A DNA stretch of 64,000 nt from Alopecurus myosuroides (Eukaryota > Streptophyta > Magnoliopsida > Poales > Poaceae): positions 274,965,349 to 275,029,348 of the forward strand of contig CM054062.1 of the NCBI GenBank assembly GCA_028641055.1, read 5' to 3'. The translations under genes and the position numbers were made by a program. The first letter of the stretch is position 1. The number at the start of each line of letters is the position of its first letter. This document shows, piece after piece, positions 45,730-55,767 of this stretch. The notes beneath the pieces were generated by a model. The model did not search any database and was not told the DNA's origin. It saw only the letters and a list, made by a program, of their open reading frames with translations.

Positions 45730-46671
45730 CGGATCACCCCTTGTTTTAATGTCAGTCAAGGAAAACCCAACTAGTAGCTGGAAAAGGATTCTGTTTCTGG
45801 GAATTCCTGGTTTGAGGATATGCCTAGGTTCATATTACCATTTTGCATGCTGTAATGGCCATGCTGAGCTCTTTGTTAAAAAGTTTGAATGTAATTGAAT
45901 TATTGATCTAAGATATGCTAAGATCCCGTTAGGTCCTGAAAAAGTTTCCATTTTCTTTCTATCATCCATCTAAGACGTGCTATGTAAAAAGGGTTTTTTA
46001 ATTAGTTTGATGTACCTATTTTGAGAATCTATATTTTTTTAACATTTATTCTAGTATGCCATGCATTTCACCGGTCAAATGTTCATTTGAGTCTTCTTTC
46101 TTCTATATGATATTGACAAGGATGGTATACCGGAGATAGTTTTGACTACTTACAATGGTGTAGTGAATATCTTTAAGTAAGGAACTCAACATAGGACATT
46201 CTTATGTTTTCTTTAAATATGGAAGTCTTTATTTGTTTGTTATGTAGGATATCCGGATATATGGTGGTGGACAAGCTAGAGGTACCTATGCAGGTATGGT
46301 GGAACTGTTCCAATCGGTTGCGTGTCATTATTCAGATCCCCACTACTACTGACACACTGGAGAACTTGTGGTACGCGACGGATTCACAGATAAGCAAAGA
46401 AAAGCAATCGACTCACTGGTCATGTTGGTTTGCTGGAACGTTTAGAAACATCGAAATTCAAGTGTGTCCGGGAATGTTGCGCAGTCCCTAAATGAGGAGG
46501 CGATCGTCAGAAGAATCCAAGACGAATTCAAAAGTTGGTTGACGGCGGGAGGTCTTTTCTTAGAGTAGTCGCGGTGTGTTGGCGAAAGCTGAGTTGCCGC
46601 CTTTCCTGTAATTAATATTCCCTTTTCTATAAAATACGATATGCAATTGTATACCCTCAAAAAAAAAAAAA
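45730..46671 (+). mobile_element. LINE, 3' part (continued from 31538)
   Basis: Diverged frames after the G3 border. 46380-46570 reads as the LINE C-terminus (THWSCWFAGTF with shifted frame, then RRIQDEFKSWLTAGG). The 3' UTR ends in an A-run at about 46659-46671. 45740-46200 is AT-rich and weakly conserved. Confidence 0.75.
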
Positions 46672-47029
46672 TAGATGACACGCATGTCTTATTTGTGTTC
46701 TGGAAAAAATCGATGGAGACCAGCTGCTGGAGGCCGACCACGGAAGGGTGGTGGCTGGTGGTGCTAGGAAAAAACGTGATTGCCTCTTTCCTGGCTCTGT
46801 TTTATTTTCTCTTCGTAGTGTCCGGTTTGCTAGCTATATCTATATGGCCCCGCGTACATCTCGTGCGTACAAATTGCTGTATGGTACGTACAAGAGTGCG
46901 CGGCGTGTCTCGGATCGGTTAGGTATTAGTACATGTTTATACAGTGCGCGGGTCACGTTGATTTCCCGTTTGCTACCTTCACGTACGTACTATACTGGCT
47001 AGCTAGGACGGGCAACCGGACCAGATTAC
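46672..47029. other. Intergenic DNA, no gene recognised
   Basis: Short open frames only. Repeated ACGTACG strings near 46890 and 46980. Nothing supported. Confidence 0.4.
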
Positions 47030-47178
47030 GCACCAAATCAATCGCATCATGCATGTTACATGTGACAAGCTAGCTCGATGACTTCTCGAGCACCCCATGC
47101 GGCGCCGAACTGTTAGGCGTCTCGATCGACAACACCCGTGCATGCCTTCGCCCGCCTAACAAATCGGCCGCGAGATAT

Positions 47179-48840
47179 CTATTGTACTACCAAGTTGAAG
47201 CGCAAAATCGTGTCCAACTATTATATCTCGGGTCACGCCCCCAAAACGCGTCCCCACGGCCTTTTTCCGTCCGGACGGCCCCGAGCGTGTCCACTCGCGT
47301 CCCCCCATTGGGGCTTCCCGTCCGGACGCCCTTTGTTCCCGTCCGGTAAACTCAGCCCAACTCCGTCTTCTAGGGGCTACCGTGGGGGAGCCGGACGAGT
47401 CGTTCCGCGCAGCGGGTCCGTCCTGCCAGCGACCCAAGACGGGCAAAAACTGGCCCACGCCGCCACGTCTGCGTCCTCTGCCTCACATCGTCGCCACTCT
47501 CGCCCACCGACGTCGTCGCCCAAGTAGGCGAAATTTGACAAAAAATGTGCGAAAATTTGGCGAACAAACTAGATTTCATTGATTGGGGGCCGAATATAGG
47601 CGATTTTTTTTTGCATATTTTGGACGAAATTTAAACTAAGACGGCGTAGTCGCCTACATGCCTAGGGCCTTGTACATCTTGGTGTAGTCGCCGTCGTCGT
47701 CGCTCGGCGGCTCCTTCGGGGCGGCGCTGCTGCTGCCCTGCCCTGGGTCGCCAAGGTACACTGGCGAGGTAGGGCAGGCGTCGTCGTCGTCGTCGCTGTT
47801 GTCCGAGAGGAGGATGACGTCGCCCGGCGCCTGCGGAGGAGCGCGCCATTCCCTGATGACGAGGGACCGGCTGCGAGTCCGCCGGCGTGGAGGCGCCTCC
47901 TGCGGTTCCTCCTTGACGACGGCGAGAGGACTGGGCGGGGGAGCAGGCGCGGCCGTGGTGCGGCGGTTCTTCCCCCGCCTCATCTGTCGCTCGATGCGGG
48001 CGAGGACACGGGCGAGCGTGCGTCCGGGCTTGCTCCAAAAGGCGCCGTGGGTGGGGACATCGGCGAGCTTCCTCTCGAACCTGTCCTGGAAGAACGACGT
48101 CCAGGCCGCCTCATTGGCGGGATGCCACTCAGGCTGGCTGCGCATCGCCGGCGACATCCGTGCCCGGATCTCCTCGATCTTGGCGAAGCGCTCGGGCCCA
48201 GTGGGTGGCGGAGGCACAGGCACGCCACCTGCGTTGAGCCGCAAGTGTCTTGGCGCGCTCATCCCCGACGACCACTGGTAGTTAGCCTCGTAGATGAGTC
48301 TCGCCTCCCAGAGGTGCAGGGTTCGGCGGCCGAACCCGTTGGCAGCCGCGCCGGCGAGGTAGTTGCGGTTCACCATGGCGAGGAGAGGCGGGAAGAGCGG
48401 CGAGGAGAATGGTGCCGATGATGGCGACGGGGCCAGGTTTTGTAGCCGGGGCGGGCAAGACGAGGCGGCGGCAGCGCCATTACTCCGCCTCGTGGGCGAT
48501 TGGACTGCTCCGCCTCAGTGTTTCGTCTCGTGGAGGCGTCAATGCGCGCGGCTCCCGAGACGACGAGCCTCTCCTTCCCTGACAGGGCGGGCCCGCAAGC
48601 CGAAGGGTTTGTGTTGGGGCGGTGAGTGGGAACGGGGCAGCCCGTGGACGCGGCGCCGTCCGGCCCCCAAATGGTGGCCCTGGACGCCGATCCGAACGCC
48701 TATTGGGGGACGCGACTGGAGATGCTCTAACTCTAGTGAGGTTTTTCATTTTGTTCCGGACTGTATCCGGTGAACACTTTTTGTATTTGGTATTATTTGA
48801 TCAATAAAGCGTCGTTTCCCGTTAAAATAAAAATAAGTAA
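47179..48840. mobile_element. Insertion in JAZ promoter: repeat-type ORF element plus LINE-like tail
   Basis: Bounds come from comparison with the orphan promoter copy. The body contains CGTCC/GGACG-rich ends (near 47260 and 48650-48735, the latter ending GGAGATGCTCTAA, typical of grass DNA-element termini) and a minus-strand ORF. After it, 48745-48840 has AATAAAGCGTCGTTTCCC and an A-rich run like the 3' end of the LINE at 3310-3346. Two insertions may be nested. Terminal repeats are not clean. Confidence 0.5.
47654..48376 (-). CDS. Repeat-associated ORF, 240 residues, unknown function
   Basis: ATG at 48376 in good context, stop at 47654. Contains LHLWEARLIYEANY near residue 20, AGGVPVPPPP near 50, WTSFFQDRFERKL near 91, WSKPGRTLARVLARIE near 114, then acidic and basic low-complexity tracts (NSDDDDD near 194). 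I know this type as a protein repeated many times in wheat-like genomes, associated with DNA-type repeats, but cannot assign a fold. It is unlikely to be a host gene. Confidence 0.55.
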   Translation of the reverse strand: MVNRNYLAGAAANGFGRRTLHLWEARLIYEANYQWSSGMSAPRHLRLNAGGVPVPPPPTGPERFAKIEEIRARMSPAMRSQPEWHPANEAAWTSFFQDRFERKLADVPTHGAFWSKPGRTLARVLARIERQMRRGKNRRTTAAPAPPPSPLAVVKEEPQEAPPRRRTRSRSLVIREWRAPPQAPGDVILLSDNSDDDDDACPTSPVYLGDPGQGSSSAAPKEPPSDDDGDYTKMYKALGM

Positions 48841-49585
48841 AAGTAGCACGTGACACGTCCGACACGCCTCACGGACCTCGCGCGGCACCGTGCACGCGCG
48901 ACGTGCCGGCCGGGCACGGACACCGTGAACGCGCCAGCTGGTAGGAAGGAGGCAGCGTGCGTCCCTTTCGGGGCCAAATAAGCTACTAGCTACCTGCTCC
49001 ATCGGCTCGTTCCCCGTGACCGACCGATCCGCCCGGTGGCGCACGGGCGTGCGTGCTCATGCACGCCACGGAGCAGGGGAGATGCAATGGAAATGGCATG
49101 ACGCGGCGGCGCGTGACAAAACGAGACTTGCATTTCGATGGCTTTGCCGCGTCGAGCTGCTCCTCGATGGAAAGCGTGCCCCCTCTGATGCCGGGGGTTG
49201 GTTGGGAGGCGAGGTTCGTGTGACCTGCCGCCGGTGGATCTGTCGCGCCTCAGGGTCAGGGACGACGTCACCACGAGCGGGGCTGGGCCGGGATGGTGGA
49301 TGAGTAAATTAATTAATTTGGTCATGCACGCTCGTCGCGCACGGTCCGCTTTGGCTTCGCCTCCCCTTGTCGACCGCGCCGAACGCTCCATGCGCACGCC
49401 GCAGCTAAATAGAGCCCACGTTTTCCTCGCGCCTTCTGTTCATCTATCGCCGTACCGCCCGCTGATAACCAACCCGTCTAGTCCCCTATAAAAATCCGGC
49501 TCCGCGAGCCCCCACCATCCAACCGATCCATCAGGCACACAGTTGGTGGAGCTACCAAAGGCCCAAGCCCTCCTTCCCATCTAGT

Positions 49586-50092
49586 ATGGCGCCGATGGCA
49601 ACCGCGACGACGGAATCCGCTGCCCCCGCGCGCCGTTTCGCCGTGGCCTGCGGCGTGCTCAGCCAGTACGTCAAGGCGGCCGGGCCGGTTCCCGCGCCCG
49701 GCGAGGCGGCGCACGTGGGAGCGCCTGTGCAGCAACCCGACGGCCCAGCGCCGGCTGACGGGGCGCAACAGCTGACGATCTTCTACGGGGGGAGGGTGGT
49801 GGTGCTCGACGGCTGCACGCCGGCCAGGGCCGCCGAGCTGATCCGTTACGCGACGGCGGCGGCCTCTCCTGTGGCTGCGCCGGGCCCCGCGCCGACGCTG
49901 GTCGACATGCCGATCGCGAGGAAGGCGTCTCTGCAGCGATTCCTCTCGAAGCGCAAGGACAGGTCCGGCACCGGCACCGATGTCGGGCGTTCGGAGGAGA
50001 AGGCGGCGCCGCAGCCGCCGGCGAAGAGGAGCAACACGCAAGCCTCTTCCTGGCTCGCCCTGGGTAGCTTAGGAGACATGCACGCGCAGTGA
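49586..50092 (+). CDS. JAZ: JAZ/TIFY jasmonate-signalling repressor, copy 2
   Basis: 168 residues, single exon. The ATG at 49586 is the first in frame; a second follows at 49595. TIFYGG at 64-69; Jas motif [19 protein letters not shown] at 108-126; N-terminal [11 protein letters not shown] at 18-28; C-terminal [12 protein letters not shown] as in copy 1. It has a longer Pro/Ala-rich linker between N-terminus and TIFY (about 31-60) than copy 1. TIFY mediates JAZ dimers and NINJA binding; Jas mediates COI1 and MYC binding in known family members. Promoter and 3' flank homology with copy 1 indicate a local duplication. Both seem intact. Confidence 0.95.
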   Translation: MAPMATATTESAAPARRFAVACGVLSQYVKAAGPVPAPGEAAHVGAPVQQPDGPAPADGAQQLTIFYGGRVVVLDGCTPARAAELIRYATAAASPVAAPGPAPTLVDMPIARKASLQRFLSKRKDRSGTGTDVGRSEEKAAPQPPAKRSNTQASSWLALGSLGDMHAQ

Positions 50093-50608
50093 TCCGTCGC
50101 CTCAACATGACCACGTACGTATAGGAGTATTACTTGGGAGCTAGCTTCCCTTGCTGATGATGGCCACCAGTGGAGAGTTGAATTAACCTTAGTTTACTTA
50201 GTAGGGTGGGTGTTATGTTAACAACCGGAACATTGTTGTTAATCATCATGGAGTATTATTTATTTAAGCCAAAGCCACATGGTGTCGCATGCATGCGAGC
50301 TCTCCCTGCTGACTTGATCCTAGTACCGGCCGATCCGCCACCGCGGCCGAAGTGTATGGGTCGATTTACCAACCAAAATTGTTGAACCGCGTGAATATAG
50401 GTGCAGCGTACTGCATACCCAACGTCTGTATTGCCAAGTTGCCTCCAGTTATGAACAGCGACTTGAGTATATGTTTTTTTTTGTACAAAAAAGAGTATAT
50501 GTTTTTTAATTATATTGTAAGGAGTGCTGCATACTCTTGAGTATGGAGTGTAAATCATTTTGGCAAAGGCGCAGTTGTTTGGTGCAGATATATACTATGT
50601 TACATGGT
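50093..50608. other. JAZ copy 2 3' flank
   Basis: Patches match the flank of copy 1 to about 50600 (TTGAACCGCGTGAATA, GTATTGCCAAGTTGC, TTGGCAAAGGCGCA against TTGATCAAGGCGCG). No further gene. Confidence 0.6.
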
Positions 50609-51008
50609 ACGGGGATACGGGTACGCGGATACGGATACGGTGATACGGAAAAACGGCATTTTTTGAAAACAGACAAACGGGGATACGCCGAGTATTATAT
50701 ATATAAATGCATTAAAAAGTTCAATAGAGCATGGCAAATTTTATTAAGGATAACGTGGATTAGAAATATGAAATAAATTTGGCAAATTGAAAGCCTAGGC
50801 ATCAAGCTTTAAATGCTTCAGAGGCAGTTTACTATGCACAAGCACTAAATCCTCAGGTTCTTCCAGTAGGGGAATACATGCCCATATGTATCTCTCAGGT
50901 ATCCTCTATGTGTCCCAGCCGTATTCTGAATTTTTGTCGTCATTTTAATTGGAAAAAATGAGATACTCAGAGATACGTGTATACCCGCGTATCCTTGCGT
51001 ATCCCCGT
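50609..51008. mobile_element. TIR element, GATACG-rich ends
   Basis: ACGGGGATACG at 50609 and its complement ending at 51008, with further GATACG/CGTATC strings inside both ends. AT-rich centre, no ORF. No clear target duplication. Probably a MITE-like DNA element. Confidence 0.5.
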
Positions 51009-51641
51009 CCTAATGCAATATCCTGCACTGATACGGCACCTCTGTGCCGTATCCCTGCAACGTAGGATATATATCGGTGTTTCGCCAACAAATATCTGTT
51101 GAAGAAACCAGACATAGGGTTCGGGGCGTCAAAACGGACACGATGTGCCTACGAGGCGCGCACGTTAGTTAAAAAAGTCGAGAAAGTAGTAAACAATTTT
51201 ACAGGCAAATACATACGTAAAAAAAAGTTCTGGCAATGGAACGGGCTGCCCCCACGGTATACGTGCTTGGGATCTAGCCATCTGCTGTCCGCGCGTCAAG
51301 AGCACACCGTTTTACGGGCGTCCCACGATATACGTGCTTGGTACGGCTAGATATTCGGCCGCGCTTCACCGACCAGCCAAATTCCACTGCAGCTCCAAAC
51401 ACGAGCTCTCTGCTACAACGTGCAGCTGAACGCTTTTTAACCCGGTGGATCTTCAACTAAAATGCCGAGGTGGGACTAAACACAGAGTCCCGCTCGCACA
51501 CGGCGCAGCATGCCCTCAAAAAAAAAGTGACGCTTCACCCTGGTCATCAAGCCTCTGCCCTTCCGCGCCACGCCGGTTCAGCCGATTCGGCCCAATTCCT
51601 TGGGGTTATGAATCCCGACATGGATTTGCTTGATCCAGACC
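51009..51641. other. Intergenic DNA, no gene recognised
   Basis: Short open frames only. An ACGGTATACGTGCTTGG string at 51255 is nearly repeated at 51328. Nothing else. Confidence 0.4.
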
Positions 51642-52380
51642 CAGGGCCGGTCCTGGGGGGGGGGGGGGGGGCGGGAGGGGCGGCCGCCCCGGGCCCAGAA
51701 ATTTTAGGGGCCCCTCCCAGAAATTTGTACACTAAACATTAAGCAAAAATAAATAAATTTAGATATGAAAAAAGGCCCTGGGGTAACGATTGGGCCCTTC
51801 CATTCACGTGGGAGAGTAGTACGCGACGTGAACGGGGTTCCAGAAGTTTCTCCTGGGCCCTCTAGTTTCAGCTATTCAGCCCTAGTGGCATCTGTGATCC
51901 ATTTCTACATCTAAAATCCATCGCCCATCGCCTCCTCAAGCCTCACCCGCCGCAGCAGTTTGGCAGCTGGCCACCTGATTCCCCGAATCCTTCGCGTATT
52001 CTCGATCGCCAAGGCACCACGCCGCCGACAGGTTCAACTGGCCAGTGTCATCCAATCCAGAGGAACAAACGGTATAGTGTCTCTAAATAGGCTAGGCGTT
52101 TAAAGATTTGTGGTATGAGATGATACGCAAAAATGCTTAGCGTTTAAAGATTTGTGGTATGAGATGATACTGATAATGATTCCAACCTGACAGACTTTGC
52201 ATAATTATAAGGGTAAGTTGAAAATGCAATAGTCATTTCCCGAAAAGGGTTTTTGCCGTAAAATATCGTTTCTCTCTTTGATTTCTACTTAGCTAAAATA
52301 CATTTATTTTAATTATTTATACTAAGGGGCCCTAAATTTTAGGTTCGCCCCGGGCCCCCGAAATCTCAGGACCGGCCCTG
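51642..52380. mobile_element. hAT-like non-autonomous element
   Basis: 739 bp with perfect 14-bp inverted ends CAGGGCCGGTCCTG and an 8-bp target duplication TCCAGACC (51634-51641 and 52381-52388). Subterminal GGGGCCC/AATTTTAGG strings are also inverted. A G-run of about 16 sits near the left end. No transposase. Includes a 44-bp tandem repeat. Confidence 0.93.
52096..52175. repeat. 44-bp tandem duplication in the hAT-like element
   Basis: GCGTTTAAAGATTTGTGG starts at 52096 and again at 52140; both continue through TATGAGATGATAC. Confidence 0.9.
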
Positions 52381-52539
52381 TCCAGACCTTGCACCCGAAC
52401 CCTTGTAATCCCATTCCCCTCGTCCAGTGCCGTCCACTCCAACCCGTCAGTTGCCAGAAAGTGTGAGGCGCACGTTAATTTCATGTCTTTCTAACCTTCG
52501 GTATGCATCGATCTCGGTGTCATGGGCATCTCGCGTGCA

Positions 52540-53429
52540 TATCGATCGCATCATGCATGCTTTGCATGGGTATGCTGCAATCTCGGGTTCTCTTAATTCT
52601 AGCCGCCGGCCATGCTGCGCGCCTAACTGTTTGGCCCCTCGATCGACCATTCGACCATGCTTTGCGCGCGGTAGAAGAGGTGCAGAGCCGCCGACAAAGG
52701 TAATGAACGCCGGTGCCTGATCGAGCCTGCCTAACAACAAATCGGGCGGCGAGATATTACGGAGCAGCGTGCGGCACACCTCATGGAGTCATGGATGTCA
52801 CGCGGCACCGGCACGCGCGACGCGCCGGGCACGCGTGCGCGCACAGGGGGCCGGTAGCGTCCCTTTCGATCGGGGCTCGTTCCCCGTGACGGACCGATCG
52901 GCCGTGCACGGGCGGTCGGGCGTGCATGTGCATGGAGACTGAGCAGGGGAAAAGCAAGCAAATGGAAATGGCATGACGCAAGATACCATATAGAATTGTT
53001 GCACTAGCCAATTATCCCAAAAGTCCGAACTGATGGAAAGAGGCTAGGCGTGTATTTATATTTAACACTCCCCCTCACGTCTAGGCTATTTTAGTCCTTA
53101 GCGTGGGATTGGTGCGGGCCACAGAATCTTTTTTCTTTTATTTTTAATACTGCGTGAGCAGGGTCTCGAACTCGAGACCTCGTGGCTCTGATACCATATA
53201 GATTTGTTGCACTAGCCAATTATCCCAAAAGTCCGAACTGATGGAAAGGGGCTAGCCTTGTATTTATATTTAACAGGCCGGCCGGCCAGCGTGACAAAAC
53301 GAGGCTTGTGTCGATTCCTTGCTGCTCCTCAATCGGAAAGTGTGTCCCCTCCGATGCCGGCGGTTAGTTGGGAGGCCAGGTTCGTGTGGCTTTTGGGACG
53401 ACGACAGGAATAAATTCAGTCATGCACAC
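52540..53429 (+). repeat. Orphan copy of the JAZ upstream region
   Basis: Matches 47030-47178 and 48840-49330 upstream of JAZ copy 2, in order and orientation, without the 1.66-kb insertion but with a TRIM-like element (52997-53275). Homology stops at the copia-type element; no TIFY coding sequence follows it. Confidence 0.75.
52997..53275 (-). mobile_element. TRIM-like mini LTR retrotransposon, minus orientation
   Basis: Two 71-bp repeats (52997-53067 and 53205-53275) read TGTTAAATAT...GTGCAACA on minus. Beside the right one, minus reads TGGTATCAGAGC, the initiator-Met tRNA primer site. Beside the left one, minus reads GTGAGGGGGAG, a purine tract. Internal part 137 bp, no ORF. The bases left of 52997 (AGATACCATATAGAAT) repeat the primer-side internal sequence, suggesting a tandem copy with one end lost. 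Confidence 0.8.
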
Positions 53430-53598
53430 TGTTAGAGATATATTAGGTGTACGTATCTTTGGTAGTTTAGGATTTGTATTCAATCTCCTACTCTATCTCT
53501 ACGAGGCTTCTTGCCCTCCAAGTTTGTACACCAATATATACTCGCCCATGAGGCTCAATAATACAACCATCATATTCCGCCAATCTCATCCTTCTACA
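53430..53598 (+). repeat. 5' LTR of copia-type element
   Basis: TGTTAGAGATATATTAGG start, TTCTACA end, directly followed by the Met-tRNA primer site. Confidence 0.93.
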
Positions 53599-55046
53599 TG
53601 GTATCAGCCTAAACACGATCTAACACTAGCCGCCACCGCCGCTTCCGCCTCGAGCCGCCCCCGGGACGGATCTCTATGATCGTCCCGGGGGCTGCGCCGC
53701 CCGTACCTAGGGTTCGTCCGCCGGTCCCGTGGATCGGCTGCCCTAGAGCGTCTTTCTCTCCGCCGGTCGCTTGGCCGGCGTTTTCTTTTTTGGTTTTCCG
53801 ATTCAAGATCGGTTTGCGTCGCCCGCCGCCACCGTCGACCCTCACGCGCCTCTACACCGACCGGCGCGACTACCGGCCTCTTCACCGACACGGCGGAGTC
53901 ACACGCCACGCGGCGGCCGTAACGGCCATTGTCCATGTGGCCTCTTCGCCGCCTCGGCGGCTTCGCGCGATGCGGCGGCCGTTAAGGCCGCCTTCCGCGC
54001 GTCTACCCGCCCGTCGCTTTGTGTCGGTCGTCATCGCCCCTGCTCCGATCGGGACTCCTCCACTACCCCGCCTTCACCGTGGTTGCCTCACGCACGGAGC
54101 TGTCTTGGCTGCTCAGGCACGGCGCTACTTTCGCCACTCGGCCTCCACCACCCAGCCTTACGTCATCATCATCGTGCTGAGCGGCGCATCCTCCACCTCG
54201 CGAGCAAGCGGATTGATCACCCGCCCGCCCGCGATCCGTTCCATCCAGGCTGCGCGGCCGACCCGTACAGTCGTCTGCGTACGCCTCCGCAGGTTCCCGT
54301 GAAGACCGTCCCCGAGTGTGCGTCTATCACCGATCGAGCAAACGGGCTGCCGCTGCGTCGCCCCATCGGGCCGCAGCGCCGCCGCCCCGTGGTTCTCACC
54401 TCAGCTGCATCACCCCGCGCGTCGCCGCTGCATCGCCCCTTTGGGCTGTAGCGCCGCTGCACACGCGGTTCACGCCGCTACCCGGAGGTCTTCCCTGTCG
54501 TCGCCCTGACACGCGCGTCGCCGCTGCGTCACTCCTTCGTGCCGTAGCGCCACGACATGCGGTCCACTCCGCCGTTCCCGCGCGTTGACCTCTTCGTGGT
54601 ATGCGCCGCGCCGCCTCCCTAGGCGCGGGAACGCCACCGTCCGCGCGTGGTCTTTTTCGAGCCGTCGGGTTCTTCTTCGCCTACTATGAGCATCGCCGCC
54701 GCGCTTCTACACGTGACCGCCGTGGCCCTTCGCGGGCTACCGCCGCCGCGTCGCTCCTAACGGCAACCGACATGGCCCCCCACGGGCTGCCTTTGGTTCC
54801 GCCGACTACATCGCCGTCCACCTCTTCGTCTACGTCCAGCACGAGCTTACCGCCAGCGTCGCCGTCATCTTCCTCGACCACTTCCTCTACTCCGACAACC
54901 GTGGTTGACATCGGCACCTTCTACCCCCATGCCGACTGGCGCCGCAACCGTCGTCGAGTCCTTCTTTGCTGCCACCTCTCCTAGCCGCCCCCTCGAGCCG
55001 CCGCTCCTCCTCCGACATGGTGTACAGTTTGTGCTCGTTCCCGTCT

Positions 55047-55258
55047 ACGCATGCCCGGTGCTGGCAACACCGACGCTTGCCTTCGTCCACGACGTGTCCT
55101 CGGGCCCGGCAAGCCTGGTGCGACGCCTCGTCAACATCGACTTCGTCCTTCTACGCATGCCCGGTGCTGGCAACACTGGCGCGTGCCTTCGTCCACGACG
55201 CGTCCACGGGCTTGGCAAACCCGGCGCGACGCCTCGTCCATACCGTCTTCTTCCCGGC
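55047..55258 (+). repeat. 106-bp tandem duplication inside the copia-type element
   Basis: ACGCATGCCCGGTGCTGGCA at 55047 and 55153; both units continue with CTTCGTCCACGACG and GCGACGCCTCGTC. Confidence 0.85.
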
Positions 55259-55598
55259 GCACCACTACTTCAACACCACTGCGCCTATGTCTAACTTGGC
55301 GCATCTTTGCGCCTCGCGGCTCCACGGCGACTACCTCGACACCGGCTACCCCGACTCGACATCGACCTCGGCGATCCTCGCACGGCTACACCACCCTACG
55401 CTCTCGGCTACCTCGACCTCGGCACAAAGGGCTATCATCTCGCCTTGAGCACTCATCAGCTTCCTCTAGGGTCCAAGCTCCAGCGCCGTGACACCGTCCA
55501 CGACGTCAGTCCACTGGATTCTACTTCGGTTTTTCTCCAGTCTGACCGTCCGCGACGCTCCTGTTGTTCGCAACGCTACCGCTACGACTGCGGGGGGA

Positions 55599-55767
55599 TG
55601 TTAGAGATATATTAGGTGTACGTATCTTTGGTAGTTTAGGATTTGTATTCAATCTCCTACTCTATCTCTACGAGGCTTCTTGCCCTTCAAGTTTGTACCC
55701 CAATATATACTCGCCCATGAGGCTCAATAATACAACCATCATATTCCGCCAATCTCATCCTTCTACA
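55599..55767 (+). repeat. 3' LTR of copia-type element
   Basis: Same as 53430-53598 apart from CTTCAAG/CTCCAAG and GTACCCC/GTACACC. Confidence 0.93.

Larger units (their letters stand above)
47030..49585 (+). promoter_or_regulatory. Upstream region of JAZ copy 2 with a 1.66-kb insertion
   Basis: 47030-47178 and 48840-49330 match the orphan copy at 52540-53429 (GATCGCATCATGCATG, CTCGTTCCCCGTGAC, ATGGAAATGGCATGACGC, GACAAAACGAG). The interval 47179-48840 is extra here. TATA box TATAAAAA at 49487-49494. CACGTT at 49417-49422 (T/G-box on minus), as in copy 1. A CACGTG G-box at 48847-48852 lies about 740 bases upstream of the ATG. Confidence 0.65.
53430..55767 (+). mobile_element. Non-autonomous LTR element (copia-type), 2.34 kb
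   Basis: 169-bp LTRs (53430-53598, 55599-55767) differing at two visible sites. Perfect 5-bp target duplication CACAC (53425-53429 and 55768-55772). Primer site TGGTATCAGCC at 53599. Purine tract GCGGGGGGA just before 55599. The 2.0-kb interior is C-rich, with long open frames in several frames encoding Pro/Ala/Arg/Ser-rich peptides. I recognise no gag, RT or integrase. It must move with proteins from elsewhere. Confidence 0.93.

Noticed and set aside
53604..55491. Many long frames inside the copia-type element
   Set aside because: Open on both strands in C-rich DNA, no recognised domain; kept only as unknown cargo, not as genes.
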